38,134 nt of DNA from an uncultured Lachnospiraceae bacterium (GCA_910578795.1 CAJTSD010000035.1:1-38134), one strand, 5' to 3'. Shown: positions 1 through 7,497, counted from the stretch's first letter. Numbers and translations are program-made. The notes: generated from the sequence alone by a model not told the origin.

Positions 1-52
1 GAGCATCTGCCTTACAAGCAGAGGGTCACAGGTTCGAGCCCTGTAGGTCCCA
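1..52 (+). tRNA. tRNA-Val (anticodon UAC), 5' end cut by the window edge
   Basis: The anticodon stem 6-10/18-22 closes the loop 11-17 with anticodon TAC at 13-15. The T arm follows, with TTCGAGC flanked by ACAGG/CCTGT, then the 3' acceptor strand at 45-51 and discriminator A at 52. No CCA is encoded. The acceptor 5' strand and most of the D arm lie before base 1. First visible gene of a three-tRNA cluster. Confidence 0.93.
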
Positions 53-104
53 TTGCTATTAAGAATACATATTACAGTATGCTTGATAGTTTTGGGTTTG
101 TTAT

Positions 105-190
105 GCCGGCGTGGCGGAACAGGCAGACGCCCGGGACTTAAAATCCCGTGGGTAGCGATACCCGTACCGGTTCGATTCCGGTCGCCGGCA
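105..190 (+). tRNA. tRNA-Leu (anticodon UAA)
   Basis: The acceptor strands GCCGGCG (105-111) and CGCCGGC (183-189) pair perfectly, with discriminator A at 190. The anticodon stem CGGGA/TCCCG closes a loop with anticodon TAA at 139-141. The long variable arm GGGTAGCGATACCC is the class II hallmark of tRNA-Leu. CCA is not encoded. Confidence 0.96.
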
Positions 191-218
191 CTGATAATAA
201 ACTGAAAATCAAATATGT

Positions 219-292
219 GTGCGCTTAGCTCAGCTGGATAGAGCGTTTGGCTACGGACCAAAAGGTCGGGGGTTCGAATCCTCTAACGCACG
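219..292 (+). tRNA. tRNA-Arg (anticodon ACG)
   Basis: The anticodon stem TTTGG/CCAAA closes a loop with anticodon ACG at 253-255. The A34 would be deaminated to inosine. The D arm (TAGCTCAGCTGGATAGAGC) and T loop TTCGAAT are canonical. Oddly, the acceptor stem GTGCGCT/AACGCAC has a C-A mismatch at the sixth pair, and the T stem GGGGG/CCTCT has two G-T wobbles. Discriminator G at 292; no encoded CCA. Confidence 0.92.
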
Positions 293-296
293 TTAC

Positions 297-325
297 AAAG
301 GACTGGACATTTCCAGTCCTTTCAC
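297..325 (+). terminator. Intrinsic terminator of the tRNA cluster
   Basis: A perfect 11-bp stem, AAAGGACTGGA (297-307) with TCCAGTCCTTT (312-322), encloses the loop CATT, immediately after tRNA-Arg. The T run is short (TTT then C). Confidence 0.8.
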
Positions 326-380
326 TGTCATAGCTCAATCTTGATTTTTGATAAAGTTGGAAAAATCCAAATTATCAGGA

Positions 381-409
381 TTGCAATTTGAAATAAATTA
401 TATTATTAT
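381..409 (+). promoter_or_regulatory. Candidate promoter for the histidine phosphatase gene
   Basis: TTGCAA (381-386), a 17-base spacer and TATTAT (404-409) form a plausible vegetative promoter in an AT-rich stretch. A small hairpin (350-376; GATAA/TTATC outer and TTGGA/TCCAA inner arms) lies just upstream. Alternative -10 hexamers exist nearby, so the exact start point is uncertain. Confidence 0.5.
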
Positions 410-446
410 ATGATAAATAAGATACAATAGAAGGGGATTCGCGGGT

Positions 447-1058
447 ATGAGGCTCTATATGATACGGCATGGGGAAACCGAATGGAATGTTAAAAGACGT
501 TTTCAGGGGCGAAGTGATATTCCGCTTAATGATGAGGGAAGAAGACTTGCCCATTTGACTGCTAAGGCAATGTCAGATATCGCGTTTACAAGAGTTTATA
601 CAAGCCCGTTAAAGCGAGCGTATGAAACTGCTATGATTATAAAGGGTGAGCGTGATATTCCCGTAATAGAGGACAGACGTATCATAGAGATTGGCTTTGG
701 AGTGTATGAGGGGCTTTGTTGTGCGAAAGAGGGATATAACATTCCGGATCCGGCATTTATGAATTTTTTCGATAAGCCTGAAGCATACAGACCGCCGGAA
801 GGGGCGGAGTCCATTGAGGATTTACAGAGAAGAACCGCTGATTTTTTAAATGAAATCATGCATAATAAGGCAATAGAGCATGAAACAATATTAGTATCAA
901 CGCATGGCGCTGCGTTAAGAGGTCTTTTATCCAATATAAATCATATTGAAATTCGGGATTTTTGGCGTGGGGGTGTGCATAAGAATTGTGCCGTTACAAT
1001 AGTTGATGTCAGGGATGGGAAGGCATTTATGGTTGAGGAAGGTAAAACATTTTATTAA
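447..1058 (+). CDS. Histidine phosphatase family protein (phosphoglycerate mutase-like)
   Basis: Cytoplasmic phosphatase of the RHG superfamily, 203 residues, the usual size for the single-domain branch. The N-terminal motif LYMIRHGETEWN carries the phospho-accepting His8 and Arg7. The segment EIGFGVYEGL (81-90) holds the acidic residues of the active site, and the second histidine is H153 in VSTHGAALRG. Relatives include cofactor-dependent phosphoglycerate mutase, broad phosphatases such as PhoE and alpha-ribazole phosphatase CobC; the substrate cannot be decided from sequence. It lacks the length of a true 2,3-BPG mutase (about 230-250), so a phosphatase is more likely. The start is supported by AGAAGGGG about 12 bases upstream. 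The next small gene follows after 30 bases and is probably cotranscribed. Confidence 0.9.
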   Translation: MRLYMIRHGETEWNVKRRFQGRSDIPLNDEGRRLAHLTAKAMSDIAFTRVYTSPLKRAYETAMIIKGERDIPVIEDRRIIEIGFGVYEGLCCAKEGYNIPDPAFMNFFDKPEAYRPPEGAESIEDLQRRTADFLNEIMHNKAIEHETILVSTHGAALRGLLSNINHIEIRDFWRGGVHKNCAVTIVDVRDGKAFMVEEGKTFY

Positions 1059-1088
1059 ATTATTGAAACGAAAGAAGGCGTCATAATC

Positions 1089-1388
1089 GTGGAGAATGAG
1101 TATAGTAAAGTAAAGGTAAACAATGAGATTGATTTTTGTTCCGTGACGGATACGGAGGTCAAGACTGCTATAGAAAAAGCATTTATGAAAGCGCGGGTTT
1201 CTTATTTTTTAAGATGGGAAAAGCCAGGATTATTGTCAAGGATATTTGGTGGCAAAAAACCGGATATTGTCTTCTGCATTAATTCAGCCCAGCTTGAAAC
1301 GGCAGAAGAAGTTATTGGAGAGCTGGGGGATGTCGATTCTTTAATTAAGATGCTTAGAATAAAGTCAAACAATAAAATTGGTTTTTAA
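1089..1388 (+). CDS. Small uncharacterised protein, 99 aa
   Basis: I do not recognise a family. The protein starts with GTG at 1089, preceded by an AAGAAGG ribosome binding site. It appears soluble, with no signal peptide or membrane segment. The middle has a basic patch (RWEKPGLLSRIFGGKKP, about residues 43-59), followed by DIVFCINSAQLETAEEVIGE, which looks like a strand then a helix. The gene sits 30 bases after the histidine phosphatase and ends just before a strong terminator, so the two form a short operon. No evidence for function beyond this linkage. Confidence 0.75.
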   Translation: MENEYSKVKVNNEIDFCSVTDTEVKTAIEKAFMKARVSYFLRWEKPGLLSRIFGGKKPDIVFCINSAQLETAEEVIGELGDVDSLIKMLRIKSNNKIGF

Positions 1389-1401
1389 ACAGTTAACGAA
1401 C

Positions 1402-1430
1402 AAAAAAGTACGAACAATCGTACTTTTTTT
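1402..1430. terminator. Bidirectional intrinsic terminator
   Basis: A perfect 12-bp stem, AAAAAAGTACGA (1402-1413) with TCGTACTTTTTT (1418-1429), has loop ACAA. It lies between convergent genes ending at 1388 (+) and 1439 (-), with A and T runs on opposite sides, so it can serve both. Confidence 0.92.
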
Positions 1431-1438
1431 GTCAATTC

Positions 1439-2146
1439 TTATTCTTCATCATCGTAATATTCTTCGTCATCGTAGTATTCATCATCATTATAGTATTCGT
1501 CATCGGGATCATTTTCTTCACAAATGGCTTCGCTGCCTTCGTCACTATAATCATATTTATCGTCGCTGGTATCGTGATAGGCAGCGTCTTCGTCATACTC
1601 ATCATTGTCATTATTCTTCTCTTTTTTTAGAAAACTATATGCCGTAAATATTGCAAGGAATATCATAATTATGATTGCTGCAATTAATGCAACAATGATA
1701 GGGGTAACTCCAAGTGCTTCTTGCAGTTCTTCTGAAGACAATTCCGTTGAAGGAATACTTTCGACAGTCCCTGTCGTATTGCTGCCGGAATCGGGGTTCG
1801 TTTCGTCTGACTTTGTAATGTATTTTGCTGCCACATAACCACTTTGGCTTGCGTATTCTACTTTATACCAGCCACTATCAGATGTTTCTATGACGATAAC
1901 TTCTGCGCCATAGGGAAGAAGCGTTACGACATCAGAATCCTTTGATGGGGCGCTGCGCATTTTTAATCCGTTTTGTGCATTTACATAATATGTTTCAGGT
2001 AGATCTGAATCGTCAATGCTTTGTGTGTCTGAATCAATAGTGGATTTTGCAGTATTTTCCGCAGCATTTGATGGCTGAATCGGGGCTGCTGCAAGTAAAA
2101 GAGCAATGCTGCAAACAAGGGCAATTTTTAATATATTTTGTTGCAT
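1439..2146 (-). CDS. Secreted-type bacterial SH3 domain protein with one membrane anchor and an acidic cytoplasmic tail
   Basis: 235 residues. An N-terminal signal peptide (about 1-28; hydrophobic core ALVCSIALLLAAA, cut near SNAAEN) leads to a short linker. A bacterial SH3 (SH3_3) domain follows at about 52-112, with the typical GLKMRSAPSKDSDVV, GAEVIVIE and GWYKVEY strands. A single membrane helix lies at about 148-172 (PIIVALIAAIIIMIFLAIF). The C-terminus, from about residue 180, is extremely rich in Asp, Glu and Tyr. SH3_3 domains usually bind cell-wall peptides, so this is likely a wall-sensing or wall-anchored envelope protein with an acidic intracellular tail. Stand-alone gene with its own extended -10 promoter. 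Confidence 0.85.
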   Translation of the reverse strand: MQQNILKIALVCSIALLLAAAPIQPSNAAENTAKSTIDSDTQSIDDSDLPETYYVNAQNGLKMRSAPSKDSDVVTLLPYGAEVIVIETSDSGWYKVEYASQSGYVAAKYITKSDETNPDSGSNTTGTVESIPSTELSSEELQEALGVTPIIVALIAAIIIMIFLAIFTAYSFLKKEKNNDNDEYDEDAAYHDTSDDKYDYSDEGSEAICEENDPDDEYYNDDEYYDDEEYYDDEE

Positions 2147-2187
2147 TCGGTAATCCTCCGTAGTATGTTAGAATTCTTCTATTCTTT

Positions 2188-2198
2188 AGTATAGCATA
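2188..2198 (-). promoter_or_regulatory. Extended -10 promoter of the SH3 protein gene
   Basis: On the minus strand TATGCTATACTAA gives a TGC extension followed by TATACT (2193-2188), about 40 bases before the start codon. The same core, TTATGCTATACTAA, occurs upstream of addB. No good -35 hexamer is present, as is usual for extended -10 promoters. Confidence 0.55.
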
Positions 2199-2290
2199 AC
2201 CGAAATAAAGTTTATATATTAAAAATAAAGTTACATCATAACGAATAGAAAATAAAGTAATTATACTCTGCCCGAATGGGCATGAATATA

Positions 2291-2313
2291 CCATAATTAC
2301 GAAGTAATTATGG
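2291..2313 (-). terminator. Hairpin at the end of the PspC-domain gene
   Basis: CCATAATTAC and GTAATTATGG are perfect 10-bp arms around a 3-base loop, overlapping the last codons and stop of the PspC gene. A second small hairpin (TGCCC-ATTC-GGGCA on the minus strand) follows. There is no clean T run, so terminator activity is likely but not certain. Confidence 0.5.
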
Positions 2314-2508
2314 TATAATAATTGCCGCAATAATGTAAGCAGGTATTCCGGAACCGCCGCATAGGGAGAAGAGTACCCACCCAAGCCGCACCAGCGTCGG
2401 ATCAATGTTTAAATATTCGCCGATTCCTCCGCAGACGCCGCAGATAAATTTGTCGGTCTGCGATTTGTGAAGTCTTTTGTAGTCGTTGTCATCATTTTGA
2501 TAATTCAT
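2308..2508 (-). CDS. PspC domain protein, 66 aa
   Basis: A minimal PspC-domain membrane protein. After a charged N-terminus (about 1-20) comes the family signature KFICGVCGGIGEYLNIDPTLVR (about 20-41) and one hydrophobic membrane segment to the C-terminus (about 42-66). PspC proteins in Proteobacteria sense envelope stress. In Firmicutes such short versions are commonly found beside DUF1700/DUF4097 proteins and PadR regulators, as here. It is the last gene of the padR operon, 23 bases after the DUF4097 gene, and ends in a hairpin. Confidence 0.88.
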   Translation of the reverse strand: MNYQNDDNDYKRLHKSQTDKFICGVCGGIGEYLNIDPTLVRLGWVLFSLCGGSGIPAYIIAAIIIP

Positions 2509-2531
2509 AAAAACCCTCCATTCTAAATCAA

Positions 2532-3455
2532 TTAATTTTCGCTTTTGTCAGTGTCCTGAAAGGAGACATCAATGTTGCCCATTCCGCATTCCAGTGAATA
2601 GGTGGAATCCGCATCATTGTCGATTTCCGTTTCAAATGCCATTCCGCCGTATGTTTTTTGACCGAGTGTGATAGCGCCCATAGCGCCTTCCAAATCGTAG
2701 TTATGCGCATCCTGCGTATCGGCGATTTGGAGTGTGATATTGCCCATACCGACATCTGCCGTGAGGTCGGAATCAATGAACCCCTTGTAAACCAGCTTGC
2801 CCATTCCGATATCAAAATCCGCGTTCAGGGTTTTTCCGTTATCTATGGACACGGAGCCGGCGCCGACATCTGCGCAGATGTAGTCACAGTCAATTTCGTT
2901 AAGCGTTAGTTGTCCCGCACCGATATCCAGCATAATGGAATCGCCTTTTAGGGAAGAAAGTGCGGCGGTTCCGGCGCCAAAATTGACATCCACGCAGGAA
3001 AAACGGATATCGGGGACTTCAAGTATAAGCCGGCTGGTATTTGCGCTGCGGTCATGGAAACCATTGATGTAAAAGACAGAGTCTTCCGTATAATACTGAT
3101 ATTTTCCAATGCCTTCAGAGGAGATGTGAAAATAGTCATCCTGTGAGGGAGCAAGTGTAAAATTGGTATAATTGAGGTCGATGCACAGTTCCGTGATGTC
3201 GGAACCCAAAGCGGCGCTGTCGTCCGTGAATGTTCCGCTATGGGTGGGATAGTGCTGGTTAAAATGACGGTTGTGAATCCCGCTCCAGGAATACAGGGGA
3301 ATGCTGCCCATTGTAGTGTGCAGCTGCGAGGAAACTGTATCCGTGAGTACACCATGCATACTGCCTGCAAATATACGGCATATTATGAGAATCACTGCAC
3401 CTGTGACAAATAAGATGCCTGCCACAATCAGAGAAATATTTACAAATTTTTTCAT
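2532..3455 (-). CDS. DUF4097-type beta-strand repeat membrane protein
   Basis: 307 residues from the ATG at 3455. That start is supported by AAGAAAGGAGT upstream and by ATGA overlap with the preceding gene's stop, which implies translational coupling. One N-terminal membrane segment (about 5-30) is followed by an extracytoplasmic domain. From about residue 175 it shows repeated rungs of the pattern D-(I/V)-G-(A/M)-G-x-(I/L/V)-x-(L/V), for example DIGAGQLTL, DVGAGSVSI, DIGMGKLVY, DVGMGNITL and CGMGNIDVSF, consistent with the right-handed beta-helix fold of DUF4097 adhesin-like proteins. Function is not known; family members accompany HAAS/PadR envelope-response operons. A longer reading frame upstream overlaps the previous gene and was not used. 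Confidence 0.85.
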   Translation of the reverse strand: MKKFVNISLIVAGILFVTGAVILIICRIFAGSMHGVLTDTVSSQLHTTMGSIPLYSWSGIHNRHFNQHYPTHSGTFTDDSAALGSDITELCIDLNYTNFTLAPSQDDYFHISSEGIGKYQYYTEDSVFYINGFHDRSANTSRLILEVPDIRFSCVDVNFGAGTAALSSLKGDSIMLDIGAGQLTLNEIDCDYICADVGAGSVSIDNGKTLNADFDIGMGKLVYKGFIDSDLTADVGMGNITLQIADTQDAHNYDLEGAMGAITLGQKTYGGMAFETEIDNDADSTYSLECGMGNIDVSFQDTDKSEN

Positions 3456-4246
3456 ATGTGTGACTCCTTTCTTCTTTGTGAGATGCGGCTTATGGTCTGT
3501 CTGCTGAACCGTATGAGCGCCGGAAGCCCCTGACCAAAGAGCCATACTGTCAGGACCATAAACAGAATGCCAACCGCTAATACGATAAAACCGGCGCCAA
3601 TCAGCGCAGCGCCTGCAAGAGGACCCGAAATGGAAAAAGCGGTGATTGACAGACACGCCGAAATCCCTGCAATCATCAGTGCGATTCCCGTAATGATACA
3701 GACAATTCCTGCGGCGCCGATACAAAATGCGATTGCAATGATACTTGCAATAAAGGCAAAAATTGTGCCGATAACAGTACATGCAACCGAAATCCAAATC
3801 GGCGATGTGGCAACAAGGACAATGATAATCAGGATTATGGTTGACCGATTTTTTTCCTGTCTGGGTTCTGCTGTTTGGTTATTATTTTTTTGGCTGCGCG
3901 CATTCTTATTTTTTTGATGATTGTCATAATGGCTGTAGGGATTGCCATTTGTGCGGCTTCCATTACTGATATCACTGTAAGCGTCGTTGCTGTTGTCTGA
4001 GCGTAGTTCAGGAGCGTTGATTGGTTCGCCCTGTCGCCTGCTTGGCTCTCCCTTTTTTAACAGTCCCTCGCGTATTTCCCGGGCAAGGTGTTCCGGTGAG
4101 CCAAGCTCCTCAATTACGCGCTGCTCATTTTCAATGCCGGCATCTTCAATGTATTCGCGGTAATAAGAGAGTGCCTCCTCATGCTCCTCGTAGGAGATAT
4201 CCGCGAGTAACCTTGAGAGACGGTCTAAATACTCGTTCTTGTTCAT
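3452..4246 (-). CDS. HAAS/DUF1700 domain membrane protein
   Basis: 264 residues from ATG 4246, preceded by GGGAGGAAAG. The N-terminal about 80 residues (MNKNEYLDRLSRLLADISYE, then YYREYIEDAG and VIEELGSPEHLAREI) match the HAAS (DUF1700) signalling domain that partners PadR regulators. A polar, Asn-rich linker (about 90-150) leads to several membrane segments (about 150-245). The upstream in-frame extension overlaps padR and is not supported. In known families HAAS proteins are thought to act as co-sensors for PadR repressors at the membrane; that role here is inferred from gene order. Confidence 0.85.
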   Translation of the reverse strand: MNKNEYLDRLSRLLADISYEEHEEALSYYREYIEDAGIENEQRVIEELGSPEHLAREIREGLLKKGEPSRRQGEPINAPELRSDNSNDAYSDISNGSRTNGNPYSHYDNHQKNKNARSQKNNNQTAEPRQEKNRSTIILIIIVLVATSPIWISVACTVIGTIFAFIASIIAIAFCIGAAGIVCIITGIALMIAGISACLSITAFSISGPLAGAALIGAGFIVLAVGILFMVLTVWLFGQGLPALIRFSRQTISRISQRRKESHI

Positions 4247-4290
4247 GTTTTTTTCTTTCCTCCCTCTGTTTGCGTAAAATGCGTAGAATA

Positions 4291-4599
4291 TTAATGTAGG
4301 ACCTTGCTTATTTTTGATGCGTAGGTAATCCACTCTGTGCGGTAGAGCTGAAGCTGTGCGTGTCCTTTTTCCGTAAGCTGGTAATACCTGCGGTTTCTGC
4401 CGGAACATTCCTTGTCGTAGGTGGTAAGGCACTCGTCTTTTTGTAGACGGCGAAGCACCGGATAGAGCGTTGATTCGCTTAAATCTATGACGTCGCGTAC
4501 GTCCTGCGTGATTTTATAGCCGTAGGTGCCTTCCGCTTCATTGGAAACGACAGCAAGCACGATAGCATCAAGCAAAGTGGAGCCTGTGTTAAAAACCAT
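4291..4599 (-). CDS. PadR family transcriptional regulator
   Basis: 102 residues, the compact PadR class. It has a winged-helix DNA-binding domain: LLDAIVLAVV, then GYKITQDVRDVIDLSESTLYPVLRRL (recognition region, about 27-52) and the wing RNRRYYQLTEKG (about 68-79). A short C-terminal helix serves dimerisation. The ATG at 4599 has AGAAAGGAGC upstream. It heads the operon padR, DUF1700, DUF4097, PspC. The promoter contains a 14-bp perfect inverted repeat, so it probably represses itself and the envelope genes downstream. The inducing signal is unknown. Confidence 0.93.
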   Translation of the reverse strand: MVFNTGSTLLDAIVLAVVSNEAEGTYGYKITQDVRDVIDLSESTLYPVLRRLQKDECLTTYDKECSGRNRRYYQLTEKGHAQLQLYRTEWITYASKISKVLH

Positions 4600-4633
4600 G
4601 TGGTATGCTCCTTTCTAAAAATGTTTTAATTTG

Positions 4634-4694
4634 TATAATACTATACGCCATATAGTATATGGATTAGTAATATTATATGACGTATAGTATTATA
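4634..4694. repeat. Long-spaced inverted repeat, candidate PadR operator
   Basis: TATAATACTATACG (4634-4647) and CGTATAGTATTATA (4681-4694) are perfect 14-bp inverted arms, 33 bases apart. A third TATAGTAT core lies between them (4651-4658). The right arm sits inside the spacer of the padR promoter and the left arm lies downstream of its -10. Bound protein could block or loop the promoter. Confidence 0.7.
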
Positions 4695-4700
4695 TGTCAA
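4672..4700 (-). promoter_or_regulatory. Consensus promoter of the padR operon
   Basis: On the minus strand TTGACA (4700-4695), exactly 17 bases, then TATAAT (4677-4672): a perfect match to the vegetative sigma-A consensus. A promoter this strong normally needs repression, which fits the overlapping inverted repeat. Confidence 0.85.
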
Positions 4701-4764
4701 TAATTAATTTTTGTGAATTTTATAATCGGAAATTTTAAATAATTCTTTGGGCAATACTTGACGT

Positions 4765-4792
4765 TTGCAAAAAGATTATATAATATTATAAT
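4765..4792 (+). promoter_or_regulatory. Candidate valS promoter
   Basis: TTGCAA (4765-4770), 16 bases, TATAAT (4787-4792). TTGACG (4758-4763) with TATAAT (4779-4784) is a less well spaced alternative. Either leaves an untranslated leader of only about 45-60 bases, too short for a T-box. Confidence 0.55.
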
Positions 4793-4842
4793 TTAGGGAG
4801 AAATTGTTTGTTTAAAAAACGGTAAGAGAGAGGAGTAACAAG

Positions 4843-7497
4843 ATGAGCAAGGAATTGGCAAAGACGTATGATCCGCATGGTCTTGAGGACAGGATTTATC
4901 AGAAATGGCTCGAAAAAAAATATTTTCATGCAGAGGCAGACAGGAGCAGAAAACCCTTTACGATCGTCATTCCACCTCCAAATATTACAGGGCAGCTTCA
5001 TATGGGACACGCCCTTGACAATACAATGCAGGACATTTTGATTCGTTTTAAGAGAATGCAGGGATATAATGCGCTTTGGCAGCCGGGTACGGATCATGCA
5101 AGCATAGCGACCGAGGTAAAGATTATCGAAAAGCTGAAAGAAGAAGGCATTGATAAGCATGACCTTGGCAGGGAAAAGTTTTTGGAGCGCGCGTGGGACT
5201 GGAAGAAGGAGTATGGCGGGAGAATTATCAGCCAGCTCAAAAAGCTTGGTTCGTCATGCGACTGGGACAGAGAGCGTTTTACAATGGACGAGGGATGCAA
5301 TAAGGCGGTCACACAGGTATTTTGTAAAATGCATGAGAAGGGATACATTTATAAGGGGGCAAGAATGATCAACTGGTGTCCCGTGTGCAATACTTCGATT
5401 TCCGACGCGGAGGTAATATATGAGGAGCAGGCAGGTCATTTTTGGCATATCAAATATCCGGTTTTAAATGACGACGGCACGGAGTCGGGAGAGTATCTGA
5501 CGTTTGCTACGACAAGACCGGAGACCATGCTTGGTGATACGGCGGTGGCAATCCACCCGGATGATACGCGGTATGCGCATTTAAAGGGGAAGAAGCTGAT
5601 GCTTCCTTTGATGAACCGTGAGATTCCGGTTGTCGAGGATACGTATGTCGATATGGAGTTTGGTACGGGTGTTGTAAAGATTACGCCCGCACATGATCCG
5701 AATGACTTTGAGGTAGGAAAGCGCCATAACCTTCCTATTATAAATATTATGAATGATGATGCCACGATTAATGAAAACGGTGGAAAATTTGCGGGCATGG
5801 ACCGCTATGAGGCGCGGGCAGCGATTGTGAAAGAGCTTGATGAAATGGGGCTTCTTGTCAAAATTGAGGATTACAGTCACAATGTCGGCACGCATGACCG
5901 TTGCAAAACGACGGTTGAGCCGTTGGTAAAGCAGCAGTGGTTTGTCAAGATGGACGAGCTGATTAAGCCTGCCGTGGAGGCTGTGAAGAACGGTGAGATT
6001 CAGTTGATTCCGGAGAGAATGGATAAGACTTATTATAACTGGACAGATAATATCAAGGATTGGTGTATCTCAAGACAGCTTTGGTGGGGACATCGGATTC
6101 CGGCTTATTATTGTGATGACTGCGGGGAGATTGTTGTTGCGGATAAAGCGCCAAAGGCTTGCCCCAAGTGCGGATGTACGCATTTGACGCAGGATCCGGA
6201 CACGCTTGATACCTGGTTTTCGTCGGCGCTTTGGCCGTTTTCGACCCTTGGATGGCCGGATAAAACCGAGGATTTGGACTATTTTTACCCGACGGATGTG
6301 CTTGTGACGGGGTATGATATTATTTTCTTTTGGGTTATCCGTATGATTTTTTCAGGGTATGAGCATATGAAGGAAAAGCCGTTTCATACGGTACTGTTCC
6401 ATGGTCTTGTGCGCGATTCACAGGGGAGAAAAATGTCGAAGTCGCTTGGAAACGGAATTGATCCGCTGGAAGTGATTGAGAAATATGGTGCGGATGCGCT
6501 TCGAATGACGCTGATTACGGGAAATGCACCAGGTAATGACATGCGCTTTTATTATGAACGTGTGGAGGCAAACAGAAATTTTGCCAATAAGATATGGAAT
6601 GCGTCCCGCTTTATCATGATGAATATGGAGGGCAAGGACGTAACGGATGCAGGCGATACTTTAGAACCGGTGGATCGCTGGATTATTTCAAAGCTCAACA
6701 GTCTTGTGAAAGAGGTTACGGACAATATGGAGAGCTTTGAACTGGGAATTGCGGTACAAAAAATTTACGATTTTATATGGGACGAGTTCTGTGACTGGTA
6801 TATTGAGATGGTAAAGCCGCGGCTTTATAATTCCGATGACAGTAAATCGCAGAATGCGGCGCTTTGGACATTAAAGACGGTGCTGATTGATGCATTAAAG
6901 CTTTTGCATCCATATATGCCGTTTATTACGGAGGAAATTTTCTGTACGTTACAGTCAGAAGAGGAGTCAATCATGGTTTCAAATTGGCCTGTGTTCCAAA
7001 AGGAGAGAAATTTCGTAAAGGAAGAGCGGGATATTGAAATTATAAAAGAGGCGGTACGTGGCATCCGAAATGTGAGAACAGAGATGAATGTGGCACCGTC
7101 TAAGAAGGCGCATGTATATGTGGTTTCCGAAAATGAAGAGATACGAACTGTATTTGAGGACGGAAAATTGTTTTTTGCCTCTCTTGCTTATGCGTCGGAT
7201 GTGACGATACAGGAAGCTAAATCAGGGATTGCTGACGATGCGGTTTCGGTCGTGATTGCCAATGCGAACATTTATATCCCGTTTGCCGAATTGGTTGACA
7301 TTCGTCAGGAGATTGAACGGCTTGAGAAGGAAGAAAAGCGTTTGGATGGCGAGCTTGCTCGTGTTAATGGTATGTTGAACAATGAAAAATTTATGTCAAA
7401 GGCTCCAGAAAGCAAAATTGCGGAAGAACGAGCGAAATTGACAAAATATACACAAATGCGGCAACAAGTTGCAGAACGACTTGCGCAATTGAGGTAA
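4843..7497 (+). CDS. valS: Valyl-tRNA synthetase
   Basis: Class I aminoacyl-tRNA synthetase that charges tRNA-Val, 884 residues, normal length for bacteria. The HIGH-type motif HMGH is at 53-56 after PPPNITGQ, and KMSKS is at 530-534. The editing domain (about 190-345) includes TTRPETMLGDTAVA and GVVKITPAHDPND. A CX2C-X12-CX2C pair (C424, C427, C440, C443) looks like a zinc ribbon. The C-terminus (about 820-884) is the coiled coil that contacts tRNA. RBS GAGAGGAG precedes the ATG. A tRNA-Val gene is at the left edge of the window. Confidence 0.99.
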   Translation: MSKELAKTYDPHGLEDRIYQKWLEKKYFHAEADRSRKPFTIVIPPPNITGQLHMGHALDNTMQDILIRFKRMQGYNALWQPGTDHASIATEVKIIEKLKEEGIDKHDLGREKFLERAWDWKKEYGGRIISQLKKLGSSCDWDRERFTMDEGCNKAVTQVFCKMHEKGYIYKGARMINWCPVCNTSISDAEVIYEEQAGHFWHIKYPVLNDDGTESGEYLTFATTRPETMLGDTAVAIHPDDTRYAHLKGKKLMLPLMNREIPVVEDTYVDMEFGTGVVKITPAHDPNDFEVGKRHNLPIINIMNDDATINENGGKFAGMDRYEARAAIVKELDEMGLLVKIEDYSHNVGTHDRCKTTVEPLVKQQWFVKMDELIKPAVEAVKNGEIQLIPERMDKTYYNWTDNIKDWCISRQLWWGHRIPAYYCDDCGEIVVADKAPKACPKCGCTHLTQDPDTLDTWFSSALWPFSTLGWPDKTEDLDYFYPTDVLVTGYDIIFFWVIRMIFSGYEHMKEKPFHTVLFHGLVRDSQGRKMSKSLGNGIDPLEVIEKYGADALRMTLITGNAPGNDMRFYYERVEANRNFANKIWNASRFIMMNMEGKDVTDAGDTLEPVDRWIISKLNSLVKEVTDNMESFELGIAVQKIYDFIWDEFCDWYIEMVKPRLYNSDDSKSQNAALWTLKTVLIDALKLLHPYMPFITEEIFCTLQSEEESIMVSNWPVFQKERNFVKEERDIEIIKEAVRGIRNVRTEMNVAPSKKAHVYVVSENEEIRTVFEDGKLFFASLAYASDVTIQEAKSGIADDAVSVVIANANIYIPFAELVDIRQEIERLEKEEKRLDGELARVNGMLNNEKFMSKAPESKIAEERAKLTKYTQMRQQVAERLAQLR

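Noticed and set aside
1..300. tRNA cluster as an integration site of a mobile element
   Set aside because: No integrase, att-like duplication of a tRNA 3' end or foreign genes follow it in this window.
1378..1838. Plus-strand frames opposite the acidic tail of the SH3 protein
   Set aside because: They are His/Arg-rich shadows of the Asp/Glu codons on the other strand and have no RBS.
3456..3797. Longer reading frame of the DUF4097 gene
   Set aside because: It overlaps the DUF1700 gene in another frame; the ATG at 3455 has a strong RBS and an ATGA coupling to that gene.
4600..4842. T-box riboswitch upstream of valS
   Set aside because: The leader is too short and lacks the T-box sequence and the antiterminator/terminator pair.
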